64,000 nt of DNA from Methanomassiliicoccales archaeon (GCA_014361295.1 JACIVX010000001.1:1334293-1398292); one strand, 5' to 3'. Counted from the stretch's first letter, positions 26,284 to 36,279 are shown. Notes: a model not told the origin generated them from the sequence alone. Program-made: numbers and translations.

Positions 26284-26314
26284 CTTATATAAAGAATTAG
26301 TCATTGAACACGCG
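26284..26314 (+). promoter_or_regulatory. TATA box and probable leaderless start of the UbiA-type gene
   Basis: CTTATATAAAG at 26284-26294 is a near-ideal archaeal TATA box. Its centre is 25-26 bases before the GTG at 26314, the spacing expected for transcription to start on the first codon, and there is no Shine-Dalgarno sequence. This supports a leaderless GTG start. Confidence 0.65.
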
Positions 26315-28002
26315 TGGAAAGTGAAGACAACTCTTTTGAAAAAACCCTAAGCCAAAAGATTGATTCATTTATTAATTATCTCGAACGAAGGCGCATATCT
26401 ATTATTGCATTATTTGCTTACATAGTCTTTCTTGCTGTCGTCAGAGATTTATCTGAATATCTTCTACTTGACCCAGAATTCGTCACCACGCCACATCCAT
26501 GGATTTACAGCATCGCACATCATGTTGCTTTTTACGTTGTTGTGTTTTTAGGATTAACGCTCCTTTTGACGGCATTTTCTGGTCGCGGGCTTGAAAAGTC
26601 CGTGAATTTTCTTGCAAGCTTTTATTGGATTATTCTTCTTCCGCCATTTTTGGATTATTTCGTTTTCGGCGTTCGTGAGAATTACGCGTATTTTTCGCCA
26701 ACGGATTTTGCCAATGCACTATTCCATTTTAGCGGAGATAGGTTACACTATGGGCAATTAATAGAAGTTGCAGTAATCTTGTTCGTACTTTTTTCATACC
26801 CGATCTGGACGCAAAGAAGTAAGTTCTTTGATATCAGGGGGCGCCTCGTTACAATCTTACGGGTCGCATTTCTACTCTTCTTTGCGTTTCTATCGATGTT
26901 CTTTCTTTCGACGCCAGGACTGTATCTTCCAGTTGGTACAGTTGGTGGGATCCCTCAATTTCCCGCTTTTGACCTTGTTAAGTACAGACAGACCCACCTT
27001 TTCTTATTTTCTTGGTATCTGATTGTTGGTTTGATTCTCTCTTTAGGAATCGTTTATATCGCGAAGAAAACGATTTTTACAAGACTCTTCATGAGCCTGC
27101 GGCCTTTTCAGACTTTGTTTTTTGGGATCATCGTTGCTGCGGGAGTTGTCAGCGGATGGAGATCTTCTGGCTCAATCGTATACGTCACTCATATTTTCGA
27201 AACCCCGTACTGGGTCAATCTTTCATTTGTTGGCATATCGATAATTTCAGCGGTACTCGCGTGGTTAGTTTGTGTCATTTGGAATGATCTAAGTGATCGT
27301 TTCACAGACGTCCCAACACGCATGGGTAGGGCTCTTGCGTCTGGATTGATTGATGAAAAGACCGCTCTAGAAACATCGGTCGTTCTAGCGGCTATTTCAC
27401 TATTCTGTGCACTTTTATTATCATTTGTTCAATTGTTTCTCCTATCAATAGTTTTTCTCATCTCAATTGCCTACTCATCTAATTTGATCCGATTGAAACA
27501 ACATATGTTGAGGTCAGCATTGATAGGGATCGGGGCTTTTCTAGCCTTCATTTATGGGTTCGTCACACCATTCAGTGTTGTTGAAGAATACACGACCGGA
27601 GGAATATACGCCCCGCATCTCACTGGAGCTATTCTGATCCCTAATTTGACATCGGATGGAGTGATTATTGGTTTCTTTATGTTCTTAGGCATTCTTATCG
27701 GCTCGATGATAACTGACATAGAGGGTTATAAAGAGGATATACGGGGCGGTGTGAAAACGGTCTACACGGTCTTGGGGTTTGAAACAGGAGTTCGCGTTGT
27801 GGCTTTCTTGATATTTTTTGCATCATTAACTCCTCTTGCAATATTCAGGAACATAATCGATTTGGTGGTCTTCCCATTCTTAGGAATCGTCGCCGCTGTC
27901 TCATTCAATCGCTTGAGAAGATCGGACATGGTAATGTTCATCGCGTTCATTGGGTTAATCTATGCTGCACTAAGGTATCTCAATTTGTTCGTTGGCATTT
28001 GA
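26314..28002 (+). CDS. UbiA-family prenyltransferase with an extra N-terminal membrane domain
   Basis: 562 residues, almost twice the usual UbiA length. The C-terminal 290 residues contain the first Asp-rich motif NDLSDRFTD (about 323-331) and the second region TDIEGYKEDIRGG (about 467-478), which bind the prenyl diphosphate through magnesium, among eight or nine membrane helices. Residues 1-290 add some seven hydrophobic segments with no motif I recognise. UbiA enzymes move prenyl groups onto quinones, haem, chlorins or glycerol lipids; the acceptor is not evident. The 3' end overlaps the convergent flavoprotein gene by 23 bases. The start codon GTG is probably leaderless. Confidence 0.85.
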   Translation: MESEDNSFEKTLSQKIDSFINYLERRRISIIALFAYIVFLAVVRDLSEYLLLDPEFVTTPHPWIYSIAHHVAFYVVVFLGLTLLLTAFSGRGLEKSVNFLASFYWIILLPPFLDYFVFGVRENYAYFSPTDFANALFHFSGDRLHYGQLIEVAVILFVLFSYPIWTQRSKFFDIRGRLVTILRVAFLLFFAFLSMFFLSTPGLYLPVGTVGGIPQFPAFDLVKYRQTHLFLFSWYLIVGLILSLGIVYIAKKTIFTRLFMSLRPFQTLFFGIIVAAGVVSGWRSSGSIVYVTHIFETPYWVNLSFVGISIISAVLAWLVCVIWNDLSDRFTDVPTRMGRALASGLIDEKTALETSVVLAAISLFCALLLSFVQLFLLSIVFLISIAYSSNLIRLKQHMLRSALIGIGAFLAFIYGFVTPFSVVEEYTTGGIYAPHLTGAILIPNLTSDGVIIGFFMFLGILIGSMITDIEGYKEDIRGGVKTVYTVLGFETGVRVVAFLIFFASLTPLAIFRNIIDLVVFPFLGIVAAVSFNRLRRSDMVMFIAFIGLIYAALRYLNLFVGI

Positions 28003-29251
28003 TGTAAAATTGAGACTTAAGTCCCCTTTGAATTGATGAAAAATAGAGCGAAGGAATCATAGGAATGATATGCAATAATAATTCTTTCCATGTCCCCGCT
28101 CCTCTCGCAATCTTTGCGCAATCCGCAGAGAGTATTTCAATATTACAGAAGTTATCAAGAAATGAATCTAGAGCCAACGTCCCTAGCACTCGGCGCAATA
28201 GTGGCTCGATTATTGAGGCCGCCTTGATATCTCTTAAGATATCATTTTCGATCGCCTTTGCATAATCTCGTAGGTGTCTCCAATCTTCTTCATGTGTAAT
28301 GAAGTTCCAAACGGCCTCGCCCCCTCTTAAAGCGGAAATGAAAGAATAGGTCATTCCTTCACCTGTTATTGGATTCGTGAGACCTGCTGCATCGCCGACG
28401 GCAATCGCTCTCTTGGTATGGATTTTCTTTCTCACTGAAAGTGGAATTGACCCGGCAAGAAAGGTGTCAGAATTTGTCACGTTACAATCCTCATTAGCAC
28501 ATTTTGTCTCAATTTTTTTGATGATATTCTGAATCACCTTCTTATTCAATCCAACACCGCCAGCACCTATATTAGCACTTCCTGAACATGGGAATAGCCA
28601 TCCATAGCCATAGGCTGGTGGTTTAAACTCCAAAAAAGATCTTTCTCTCTTGAGAGTAAAAAAATAGAATTCCATCATATTGCCAGGATCTGCAGATAGC
28701 CAGATGTATTTTGACATCCCAGATGCGAAGATATTTCTTTTGTACGGCCCTAGTAATTTGTTGGCAGAACGACTGTGGGCGCCTTCCGCGAGAATCAAGC
28801 ATTTGCCTTCATACATCGAATTGTTTGTACTGACTTCAATATGATCAGGGTATTCTGTAACATCTGTTACCTCTTCCTCAATGAAGTCTGCACCCTCTTT
28901 TTCTGCCGTTTCAGCAAGAAAAGCATCAAATCGTCTCCTTACGACGGTTAATGCAATCCTGCTTTTCGACCGAATTTCATTGTGTGAGGAGTCTCCAAAT
29001 AATCTTACACCGTAGATCTCCTTTTCGATAATGGAATCTGGAATTCTTACATCAAGGTACTTCAAGGCCCTTTCTAATATGCCGCCCCCACAACATTTGT
29101 CTCGAGGCATCTTCTCTTTTTCGAGCAGCAGCGTTCTCAATCCTTTTCTTGCGCATTGGATCGCTGAATAAGCTCCTGAAGGACCGGCACCACTGATGAT
29201 AACGTCATAGTGGAGACTCAGTGAAGCCACCTCTTCGCGAATTGAATTCAC
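27980..29251 (-). CDS. Geranylgeranyl reductase family flavoprotein
   Basis: 423 residues. The FAD-binding GAGPSGAYSA near residues 21-30, the CCGGGILERAL cysteine segment, ALTVVRRRFDAFLAE, LILAEGAHS and the AVGDAAGLTNPITGEG motif identify the geranylgeranyl reductase family. Archaeal members saturate the isoprenoid chains of membrane lipids, menaquinone or polyprenol carriers. A YxWxFP-type substrate motif appears as YGYGWLFP. Its position opposite a UbiA-type enzyme suggests both work on one prenylated product. The start is a GTG at 29251. Eleven bases separate it from the large surface-protein gene upstream on the same strand. Confidence 0.92.
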   Translation of the reverse strand: MNSIREEVASLSLHYDVIISGAGPSGAYSAIQCARKGLRTLLLEKEKMPRDKCCGGGILERALKYLDVRIPDSIIEKEIYGVRLFGDSSHNEIRSKSRIALTVVRRRFDAFLAETAEKEGADFIEEEVTDVTEYPDHIEVSTNNSMYEGKCLILAEGAHSRSANKLLGPYKRNIFASGMSKYIWLSADPGNMMEFYFFTLKRERSFLEFKPPAYGYGWLFPCSGSANIGAGGVGLNKKVIQNIIKKIETKCANEDCNVTNSDTFLAGSIPLSVRKKIHTKRAIAVGDAAGLTNPITGEGMTYSFISALRGGEAVWNFITHEEDWRHLRDYAKAIENDILRDIKAASIIEPLLRRVLGTLALDSFLDNFCNIEILSADCAKIARGAGTWKELLLHIIPMIPSLYFSSIQRGLKSQFYIKCQRTN

Positions 29252-29261
29252 GCATGTAAGA

Positions 29262-32200
29262 CTACCGACTCTTTCTGAACCTCTCTACAAACGCCTCAGC
29301 GATGATGACTCCCATTATGCTCAGAAATGGCAATAGCACTGTGAGGTCAATGTTTCCAACTTCGACATTGATGGCAGATTCACCCTTGCTGGCGAGAACG
29401 TTCAAATAACTCTCTCCATATTGCCACGCGCCACCGACTGTAGCAAACAATTGATTGTTTTCGTAATGCCACAGTGTCGGACCTGTTCCCGGCGTACGAC
29501 CAGGTGCTGCCCCAACGACCAATACAATGTCTAGATCATAATCTCCATCTGTATCACCGAGTTCGATATCCTTTACGTCGTAAACCCCATTATCTGGGCA
29601 CATGATAGCTAGGGTTGTCGTATAGACCGGTCTGGGATCAAAGCTGCCGCCTGTTGTTTGTGTGAGGATAAAAAGTGTATTTCGATCGTCGCCGCCACCA
29701 ACTCTTGCTGTAGCGACAGCGATATCTGGCCATCCATCTGGTTCATAATCGGCTAGCTGACGTCCAAGATCGCCAACCGCGATTGCCGTGATGTAATCAG
29801 GGGCTGTCCATGGTATTTTGTATGTATGTTGCGCATCCCAATACACGGCTCTTGCATAATGTCTGATGAGAAGCCGATCAACGTAGATTGTATCATTCAC
29901 AGAGTCGGAGACGAGCCGGTTCATGTCGATGATTCTTATGTAATAGTAGGCATTGGGTGTGTAGGGCAAGTCAAAATTCAATTCTGTATCTGCAGTCACT
30001 GTGATCTTAGTCAAGTTAAAGAATGTGCTGTTGTCTGGTGAATATTGAAGCATGAACTCTTCGGAACTCTCGAGGCCCTTTCTGATCTCAATCGTAAGGT
30101 TATGATATTCTCTATTCTCGTTCTGTATTTCCCATTGCCAGCCCAACCAGCGTGTCTTGACAAATGTCACTTCAATCCACATATAATCGAATCTGACAGA
30201 ATTCCCACCTGTGTCGTTATTCTTGAAGCGAATGTTGAGACTGTTAATCTTGTTCCAAGTGTTGACCCCATTTGCTAGAAGATCGAATTCGCTGACAGTG
30301 TTCGATTGTCCTGCCATGGGCTTTATTGTCGTATTCTGGAACTGCCCTCCTGCATATCCCCACATCACATAATCATTGGCATTGTAATTAGTGTCAACAG
30401 AATATTTGACCTTTAGGACAACCCTTGAGGGGATGCAGTTTTGGTAACTGGTATCAAGATTAAACTGTGATATGAACAGCTGTTCTCCTGCGTCGACATT
30501 ATAATAGACACCGTCATCAGCTGTCAAATTTTGGAGTATCTCATGCGTTGTATCGTAGACTCCTTTGGACGTCGGCAACGAGGTGTACGGCGGATAATTA
30601 TCATAAACTTCTGTCAAAGATTCGTAAATATCGTCGCTTGCGGTTAAATCAGACTTGCTGCCACTCCTTGACGCGCTTCCGTTTGGATCGAGTTGATACT
30701 CGACGACAGGATATCGATCAATAATCTCTGATGTGGAAGCCTGTGTGTAAAAAATTGTTACACTTTTATCAGCTGTGCTTGTTCTGATGATGTCTGGATA
30801 CTGATCTAAATTCACATCTGCAACCCTCACACGTGGGATATATTGTACGTGATCCCACGGATTCTTCCCAGCTACTGAAGGTAAGCTTCTCAATGATGAA
30901 GCAGAACCGAACGCGGCATTCTGGCGCTGTTGAGCATCACCCGATGATCTACCCCATTGATTTAGCCAAACTTTTGTGTCGCCGGTTTCGTATACTGCGA
31001 CAATATCATCGTAACCATCTCTATTGAAATCGCCAGTCGCAATGTCCATCGCGGCAGGATTTGTATTCTTATTAGCAGCATTGGAACTTATCCAATCCAA
31101 TGTGCTGTATAAAGCCGTTTTTCTCCAGGTACCGTCATTCCAGAAAACGTAGATACCGCGATTGAAATACATTCCCCATGTATTCGTATAATCTGCATCG
31201 CTTGATCCTAATGCGGTTGTATAGACAACGACATGAATGAAGCTAGCAACAATATCGCCATCACCATCACTATCAAAGTCGCCCACTGCAATTGCACCAC
31301 ATAATTCGTAAATTGAAGAATAACCAGTTGCAAATCTTCCTAGTCTTGTGCTCCAAACCGTTGCATCTTCGTTGGCATTTCCAAGATCGCTGTTGTAGGC
31401 GGTCTGAGTGCCCGAATATGCGTCAAACGGCATCGTTACAGGTCTCGCGGAGGACCAACTCTTTCCATCTGGATCTAAATTCTCGTACCATACGATATTG
31501 GCATAATCGGGGTCCTGACACCCAACAACAACATCGAGGCGTCCGTCCCCATTGATGTCAGCTAGCGCCATGCCGATTGGTCCTTTGTTAGGGCTGTTGT
31601 CTATTATCGTTTCATCCCATTGTTCTCCACCTTTATACCAGGCAATCTTGTTATCTTCCCAGTAAGCCCCAGAATCGCTCCATGTAAATGAACCAGAACC
31701 CACGCTGGCGAGAATATCCATCGTTGTTAACGGAGCTGTGACGTTTATCTGGATGCACAGACTGTAATAAACCTCACCGGTTGTGGAGCCGCTACCAGTA
31801 TCTGAAAATTGCAGGATCTTAAGATTATATGCATTTTTCTTAGGTAGCCACCAACCCTGATAAGCGTCTTTTAGCCCGACATAGAAAGTGTAAATTCCGT
31901 TATTTGACCCCTCATACGATGGTGTCGGGTTTGTGCCGGCTGTTTTGAATATGCTGCTCAGAGGAGCAGAATAAGTAGGTGGCGATGTATAAGAGGGCGG
32001 TATTTTCTTAATGATATATCTGCCAGAGTAATCGCTGATCTCAATATCGCTCATGTAAACAGTACTAGATAGAAGATCGACGTCCTTTGTTACAACTCTC
32101 ACATACATGGTGTCAGTGTGATTGAAATCTGATGTTTGAATCAAAGAGTTGCCAACCAGTTTGTAAGTCAATATTTTCGGATAATTTACTGACGAGACCT

Positions 32201-33401
32201 GAATTGAATCCGCGATGTTAATAACCGTTCCTCGATTGTCTTTTAATATAAACTGAATTGGATAAATATAGGCAGATGACGGTGCATCGAAATAATACAC
32301 ATATCGATGGAATGTACCATAGATCCCTCCGTATTCAAATGCCTCCAAAGAAGATTGAGGAGTCATCGGCTCGCCCGTGATCGGGTGATACAGGAAGAAG
32401 CTGTTCTGCAATGCTAGATTTGCCAGCGCATCGCTATACAATTCAACCAGGACTCTCTCGTTTGGATTGAAGTTCCGAGTGATTGAATAGTCTGATGCCC
32501 TTCTTATATAGTAAAAAGTGGTTCCGACTCGACCCGTTTCTGAACCGCTTTCACCACCACTCGCATCAGGCGGATACGTCCCATTTACGAAATAATGACT
32601 GTAATTATAATATGGGCCATAAGTCGTCGTTCCCCCAGACGGCTTAAGTTGGACATTCAATGTAATCCTGGCAATTGCGGAATGTCCAGAGAGGTCGGAT
32701 GCGCTAACAAAGACAATCTTCCCGTTCCAACTGATATCTGCAGTGAACTCTTGGGAAAGGAAAATTCCATCGTTATCAGAATCTTCAAGGGGAATGGATG
32801 CCGGCAGACCAATCGAAGTCGCATTCAAAATGACACTACTTCTATCGAGGTCCCCATCAGGGTCAGTAACAAAAGCGTAAAATCTGATAGGGTCAGTGTG
32901 ATATGATGGACTCGGAGTCGTACCTCTCTCACCGATAATCGGTGGGAATTTCTCGGTTTCGCCTGCGAGAACTGAACTCCATACGACTGAGTTTTCGACA
33001 TAGTCAATTATCATAATACTAAGTCGTGTTGACGAAGTGATACCTGTTAATTTATACGACCATGTCTCACCTGTCTCCCAGTATGTTCCAATGTTGTTCA
33101 GGCTATCGGATATATTAAGAGTTTTAATGTCATCGTTCACAGATAAGTAGATCTTTGTTTTAAACTCCGCGAGAGGTTGTCCCCCGCGATGAGTTATATT
33201 GATCCAGCACGTGCCGTCTGATGAGATCCGAGTTTCTGTCAAAAAATCGGCATTAACCTCTTTTGCAGGTGGCGGCATCGTGCCAACATACCAAAATACC
33301 CCAGAAAACAAAGTCACCGTTATAGCAAGTATCATAATGTTGCCAACGATCTCGGAAACCCCACTCCGCTCCCGAATCCTTGAAATGCGCTTACTCATCA
33401 T
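29262..33401 (-). CDS. Large cell-surface protein with pilin-type N terminus and FG-GAP repeats
   Basis: 1379 residues. The N terminus (basic residues, then SGVSEIVGNIMILAITVTLFSG) matches the archaeal pilin/DUF1628 type signal. An Ig-like domain follows. Calcium-type FG-GAP/VCBS repeats with DxNxDGxxD cores occur around residues 590-870 (ADINGDGRLD, GDFDSDGDGD, GDFNRDGYDD, ADVNLDQYPD) and again near 1240-1320 (GDTDGDYDLD), so they form one or two beta propellers. A C-terminal hydrophobic helix near 1350-1370 followed by RFRKSR anchors it in the membrane. Many Ser, Thr, Asn and aromatic residues fit an exposed glycoprotein. Function is probably adhesion or envelope structure. Confidence 0.9.
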   Translation of the reverse strand: MMSKRISRIRERSGVSEIVGNIMILAITVTLFSGVFWYVGTMPPPAKEVNADFLTETRISSDGTCWINITHRGGQPLAEFKTKIYLSVNDDIKTLNISDSLNNIGTYWETGETWSYKLTGITSSTRLSIMIIDYVENSVVWSSVLAGETEKFPPIIGERGTTPSPSYHTDPIRFYAFVTDPDGDLDRSSVILNATSIGLPASIPLEDSDNDGIFLSQEFTADISWNGKIVFVSASDLSGHSAIARITLNVQLKPSGGTTTYGPYYNYSHYFVNGTYPPDASGGESGSETGRVGTTFYYIRRASDYSITRNFNPNERVLVELYSDALANLALQNSFFLYHPITGEPMTPQSSLEAFEYGGIYGTFHRYVYYFDAPSSAYIYPIQFILKDNRGTVINIADSIQVSSVNYPKILTYKLVGNSLIQTSDFNHTDTMYVRVVTKDVDLLSSTVYMSDIEISDYSGRYIIKKIPPSYTSPPTYSAPLSSIFKTAGTNPTPSYEGSNNGIYTFYVGLKDAYQGWWLPKKNAYNLKILQFSDTGSGSTTGEVYYSLCIQINVTAPLTTMDILASVGSGSFTWSDSGAYWEDNKIAWYKGGEQWDETIIDNSPNKGPIGMALADINGDGRLDVVVGCQDPDYANIVWYENLDPDGKSWSSARPVTMPFDAYSGTQTAYNSDLGNANEDATVWSTRLGRFATGYSSIYELCGAIAVGDFDSDGDGDIVASFIHVVVYTTALGSSDADYTNTWGMYFNRGIYVFWNDGTWRKTALYSTLDWISSNAANKNTNPAAMDIATGDFNRDGYDDIVAVYETGDTKVWLNQWGRSSGDAQQRQNAAFGSASSLRSLPSVAGKNPWDHVQYIPRVRVADVNLDQYPDIIRTSTADKSVTIFYTQASTSEIIDRYPVVEYQLDPNGSASRSGSKSDLTASDDIYESLTEVYDNYPPYTSLPTSKGVYDTTHEILQNLTADDGVYYNVDAGEQLFISQFNLDTSYQNCIPSRVVLKVKYSVDTNYNANDYVMWGYAGGQFQNTTIKPMAGQSNTVSEFDLLANGVNTWNKINSLNIRFKNNDTGGNSVRFDYMWIEVTFVKTRWLGWQWEIQNENREYHNLTIEIRKGLESSEEFMLQYSPDNSTFFNLTKITVTADTELNFDLPYTPNAYYYIRIIDMNRLVSDSVNDTIYVDRLLIRHYARAVYWDAQHTYKIPWTAPDYITAIAVGDLGRQLADYEPDGWPDIAVATARVGGGDDRNTLFILTQTTGGSFDPRPVYTTTLAIMCPDNGVYDVKDIELGDTDGDYDLDIVLVVGAAPGRTPGTGPTLWHYENNQLFATVGGAWQYGESYLNVLASKGESAINVEVGNIDLTVLLPFLSIMGVIIAEAFVERFRKSR

Positions 33402-33805
33402 GATACTATACCAACCTTTTGATTAATAAAAAGGTTCTCTCTTGATACCTGATGACACAACTCTCATATATTTTATAGATTGATTGTATATAAATATTGT
33501 GTGGTAATTATCATACGTCATATGTTTACTACCAAACCTCACGATTTCAAGAGGGAACAGTTGAACCAAACGAGTTTTTCCTTACATAGTTTCGAGCAGT
33601 AGGCAAGTCATCAATGATCATCGATGACTTTTGTAGATCTTTCTATCACCATATTCATCATTTGTGGATTTTAGTTGTCTTTTCAATTTTCGTTTGCTAA
33701 TGAATAAAATCATACGGCCGTAATATGTACGTTACCAAACCATTGAACGACTACCTTAATAAAAACTGGGAACTGTTGATCTCGTTAAGTCGGAGGTTTT
33801 GAAAA
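33402..33805. promoter_or_regulatory. Divergent promoter region with two related palindromic motifs
   Basis: Two copies of a related sequence lie about 200 bases apart. Copy one (33501-33538) contains CATACGTCATATG inside a longer imperfect palindrome bounded by TGGTA and TACCA. Copy two (33711-33739) contains CATACGGCCGTAATATG, with the perfect palindrome TACGGCCGTA at 33713-33722, and ends in the same ACCAAACC. TATATAAAT near 33487-33495 may serve the surface-protein gene; TTAATAAA at 33754-33761 fits the plus-strand gene, whose ribosome site GGAGGT is at 33791-33796. Confidence 0.5.
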
Positions 33806-34372
33806 ATGGATCGAGGAAGCGTGTTGAGGCGAGTAGTTCACATGTTTACACCGGCTTTTCTCGTTTACTATTTTTTACCTGACCCTCTTTGGGTTGGAGG
33901 TCTTGAAAGAGAATCTGCGTTGCTCCTTCTTCTTTCAATCATCCTCGTTGCTGAGGCTCTACGCTTAATCTTTAAACCACGCATCATCGGTTTAAGAGAA
34001 TATGAGCAATACCAGATATGTGCGGCAGTTTGGGCAGCTGTTGGCATGGCCCTTGCCTTTCTTTTCTTCCCTCTCGAATACTCGGCGCCAGTTCTCATGG
34101 GAATGGGCTGGGTTGATCCGCTCATTGGAGAGCTAAGAAAGAGAAAAAGTTATTTCTATCCACTGGCCCCCCTCATTGTCTATTTTGCAATTGCTTTTTC
34201 TTCAATGATTTATTTGATCGGGATGACCCCCTCGGTTTTCATCGCGGCGGTTGTTGCAACATTCCTTGCTGTTGGTATTGAAAGAATTAAATCAAGATTC
34301 GTCGACGATGATTTTCTTATGATCATTGTACCACTGATCGGAATCGCTATGACATTCGCTCTTGTCAAATAA
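33806..34372 (+). CDS. Membrane protein, probably of the dolichol/diacylglycerol kinase (SEC59/DGK1) group
   Basis: 188 residues with six to seven membrane segments. The N-terminal RRVVHMFTPAFLVYYFLP resembles the RKxxH start of SEC59, DGK1 and VTE5 CTP-dependent lipid kinases, and GMGWVDPLIGELRKR resembles their D-x-x-G loop. The family also includes the CDP-archaeol synthase relatives, so a lipid-phosphate function is likely but the substrate is open. ATG 33806 has GGAGGT ten bases upstream. It is divergent from the surface protein. Confidence 0.65.
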   Translation: MDRGSVLRRVVHMFTPAFLVYYFLPDPLWVGGLERESALLLLLSIILVAEALRLIFKPRIIGLREYEQYQICAAVWAAVGMALAFLFFPLEYSAPVLMGMGWVDPLIGELRKRKSYFYPLAPLIVYFAIAFSSMIYLIGMTPSVFIAAVVATFLAVGIERIKSRFVDDDFLMIIVPLIGIAMTFALVK

Positions 34373-34668
34373 ATATGAAATATGAGGATTATCACCGCCC
34401 GAAAAACGATTTCTTTGGGTATCTCGTTATTCCCCTCTGAATGATTTGAATAGGGCCATTGTGGCAATTCTGAGCGTCCTCAATCCTATCGTGCACCTTA
34501 TCGCAAACGAGACACTGATAGACCACTTTCATCCCTTTCCGGAAACTCCAAAGAGGTTTATAATACATTTGCAGGATGCAGCGATGCCAGCCTCACATTA
34601 TTTCTTGGCTTCTGGCCTTTCTTATGCATGCTATCCTTTTATATTTTCACAATTCAATAAGGTACCGT

Positions 34669-35166
34669 ATGAACAGGATCAAGGTTATCAACGACCCCTC
34701 TGATCTCGTACCGATGTTGAGGGCGGTTGATACCAAGGTGAAAAGGGAAGTACTCAAAGAAGTGACGCTTGAGTGGCGCACTTCGAAGGAGATTGAAGAA
34801 AAATTCGGTCCAGAAGGTAAAGAGGCGCTGAAATTCTTTGAGAAAATGAAGCTCGTTGAAACGAAGTGGCAATCAATCGCTGGATCTCATCCAGACAAAG
34901 CCTACCATACCTATTATACTTCATTCCATATCAACGCATCTTGGCCAGTGTACGAAATCAGCGATGTCCTAGCAGCCGCCATGATGTCTGAAGAAGAATT
35001 TCAAGAAATCGAGAGAAAAATTCTGGACCTTGTGGGGTCAGAGGGTAAATTCGCTGGTGACGTTGCCGAAGCCCTTGGTATCACGTCGACGATGTTGAAA
35101 AGTCTTGTCAAGCGCTCGGTCAAACTCGATTACCGTGGCCATAGGATTGAACGCATCAAAGACTGA
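34669..35166 (+). CDS. ArsR-like winged-helix regulator
   Basis: About 165 residues. [31 protein letters not shown] is a winged-helix start; LVETKWQ and [19 protein letters not shown] complete it, and a second helix-turn-helix-like unit, [40 protein letters not shown], lies in the C-terminal half. The layout resembles archaeal DUF2250-type regulators. ATG 34669 is chosen because the domain begins there; an upstream in-frame ATG at 34576 would add a hydrophobic-looking tail of 31 residues with no family resemblance. TTTATAATAC near 34557 is a plausible TATA box. Confidence 0.82.
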   Translation: MNRIKVINDPSDLVPMLRAVDTKVKREVLKEVTLEWRTSKEIEEKFGPEGKEALKFFEKMKLVETKWQSIAGSHPDKAYHTYYTSFHINASWPVYEISDVLAAAMMSEEEFQEIERKILDLVGSEGKFAGDVAEALGITSTMLKSLVKRSVKLDYRGHRIERIKD

Positions 35167-35183
35167 ATTTTGGAAGTTTTTGG

Positions 35184-35702
35184 ATGACAGAGATTTGGGT
35201 GTTGAGACTCGGTCATCGCCCCGAGAGAGATAAAAGGATGACAACCCATGTAGCTCTGACAGCGCGAGCTTTCGGTGCGAAGGGAATCATCGTCACAACA
35301 AAGGATGAAAGATTAGAAGGAGGAATCCGAGGCGTTAATGAGCGATTCGGAGGAGACTTTGAAATAAGGACGGGGGTCAGCAACTGGAAAGAATTTATAA
35401 AGAAATTTGAGGGGGATGTCGTCCATCTGACGATGTACGGAATTCACATCGACGATGCGCTCCCCAAAATAAAGTCGGAAAAGTTGCTCATTGTCGTCGG
35501 TGCTGAAAAGGTCCCCGCGGAAATGTATGAGCTCGCAACCTTCAACGTCGCGGTAGGAAATCAGCCACATTCCGAAGTAGCAGCCTTAGCAGTATTTCTT
35601 GACAGATTTCTTAAAGGTGAAGGACTCAGAAAGGACTTCAAGGGGCGAATGAAAATCATCCCGTGCGAGAGAGGGAAGAAAGTTGTTAGCGATTCCGACT
35701 GA
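35184..35702 (+). CDS. trm56: tRNA (cytidine(56)-2'-O)-methyltransferase, aTrm56
   Basis: 172 residues, SPOUT fold. It starts with [30 protein letters not shown], the highly conserved N terminus of aTrm56, and contains [18 protein letters not shown] and [21 protein letters not shown], which form the knotted SAM site. The enzyme methylates C56 in the T loop of archaeal tRNAs. ATG 35184 lies 17 bases after the preceding stop, and the downstream HD gene overlaps its end by 20 bases, so the genes probably form one operon. Confidence 0.95.
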   Translation: MTEIWVLRLGHRPERDKRMTTHVALTARAFGAKGIIVTTKDERLEGGIRGVNERFGGDFEIRTGVSNWKEFIKKFEGDVVHLTMYGIHIDDALPKIKSEKLLIVVGAEKVPAEMYELATFNVAVGNQPHSEVAALAVFLDRFLKGEGLRKDFKGRMKIIPCERGKKVVSDSD

Positions 35703-36279
35703 AGAAGAATGTCTTCGAATTCTGATCGAAGAGGGAGCGGATTCCAATGTCGTCGAACATTGTTGTGTGGTCAAAGAGGTGGCTAAGAGAATTGCAGAGT
35801 GTTGCGGCGCTAACATCAAACTTGTGATTGCCGGTGCGCTCCTTCATGATATTGGAAGAACGCGAACGCATGGCGTTGACCATGTAATCGAGGGTATGAA
35901 AATCGCCATGGAAAAGAATTTGCCTATTGAAATCGTGAGAATCATTCAGAGACATCTCGGCGCGGGGTTGACCGAGAAAGAAGCGGAGCTTCTCGGTTTT
36001 CCGCCGGGTATCTACATGCCAGAAACGCTCGAGGAAAAGATCGTCACGCACGCTGATAATCTCGTTGATGAGAAAGGTGTGAGGACGGTTTGGGACGCTT
36101 CTGCGGATTTCGAGAGGCGCGGTTTCCTCGACGCCGCGAAAAGAATGCGACTGATGCACGAAGAACTCTCTCGAATGTGCGGCAAGGATATCGACGAATT
36201 GCTTTTTCCTCTGAGGAGACGCATGAAGCTCAGCGGGTCGTGTACCGAGTATACTTCCCCGCAAGGTACGAATCCCTGA
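35683..36279 (+). CDS. HD-domain protein, TIGR00295 type
   Basis: 198 residues. HD-superfamily metal ligands are visible as [11 protein letters not shown] (H), LLHDIGR (HD) and HADNLVD (distal D). [22 protein letters not shown] and [24 protein letters not shown] are characteristic of the archaeal TIGR00295 group. It is a predicted phosphohydrolase of unknown substrate; its coupling to aTrm56 hints at a nucleic-acid or nucleotide substrate. The start is a TTG at 35683 with a purine-rich GAGAGAGGGAAG upstream. The 3' end overlaps the convergent carbonic-anhydrase-like gene by 50 bases. Confidence 0.9.
   Translation: MLAIPTEEECLRILIEEGADSNVVEHCCVVKEVAKRIAECCGANIKLVIAGALLHDIGRTRTHGVDHVIEGMKIAMEKNLPIEIVRIIQRHLGAGLTEKEAELLGFPPGIYMPETLEEKIVTHADNLVDEKGVRTVWDASADFERRGFLDAAKRMRLMHEELSRMCGKDIDELLFPLRRRMKLSGSCTEYTSPQGTNP

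Noticed and set aside
34576-34668. An N-terminal extension of the ArsR-like regulator
   Set aside because: The extra 31 residues are hydrophobic and unlike regulators of this type, and the domain begins cleanly at ATG 34669.
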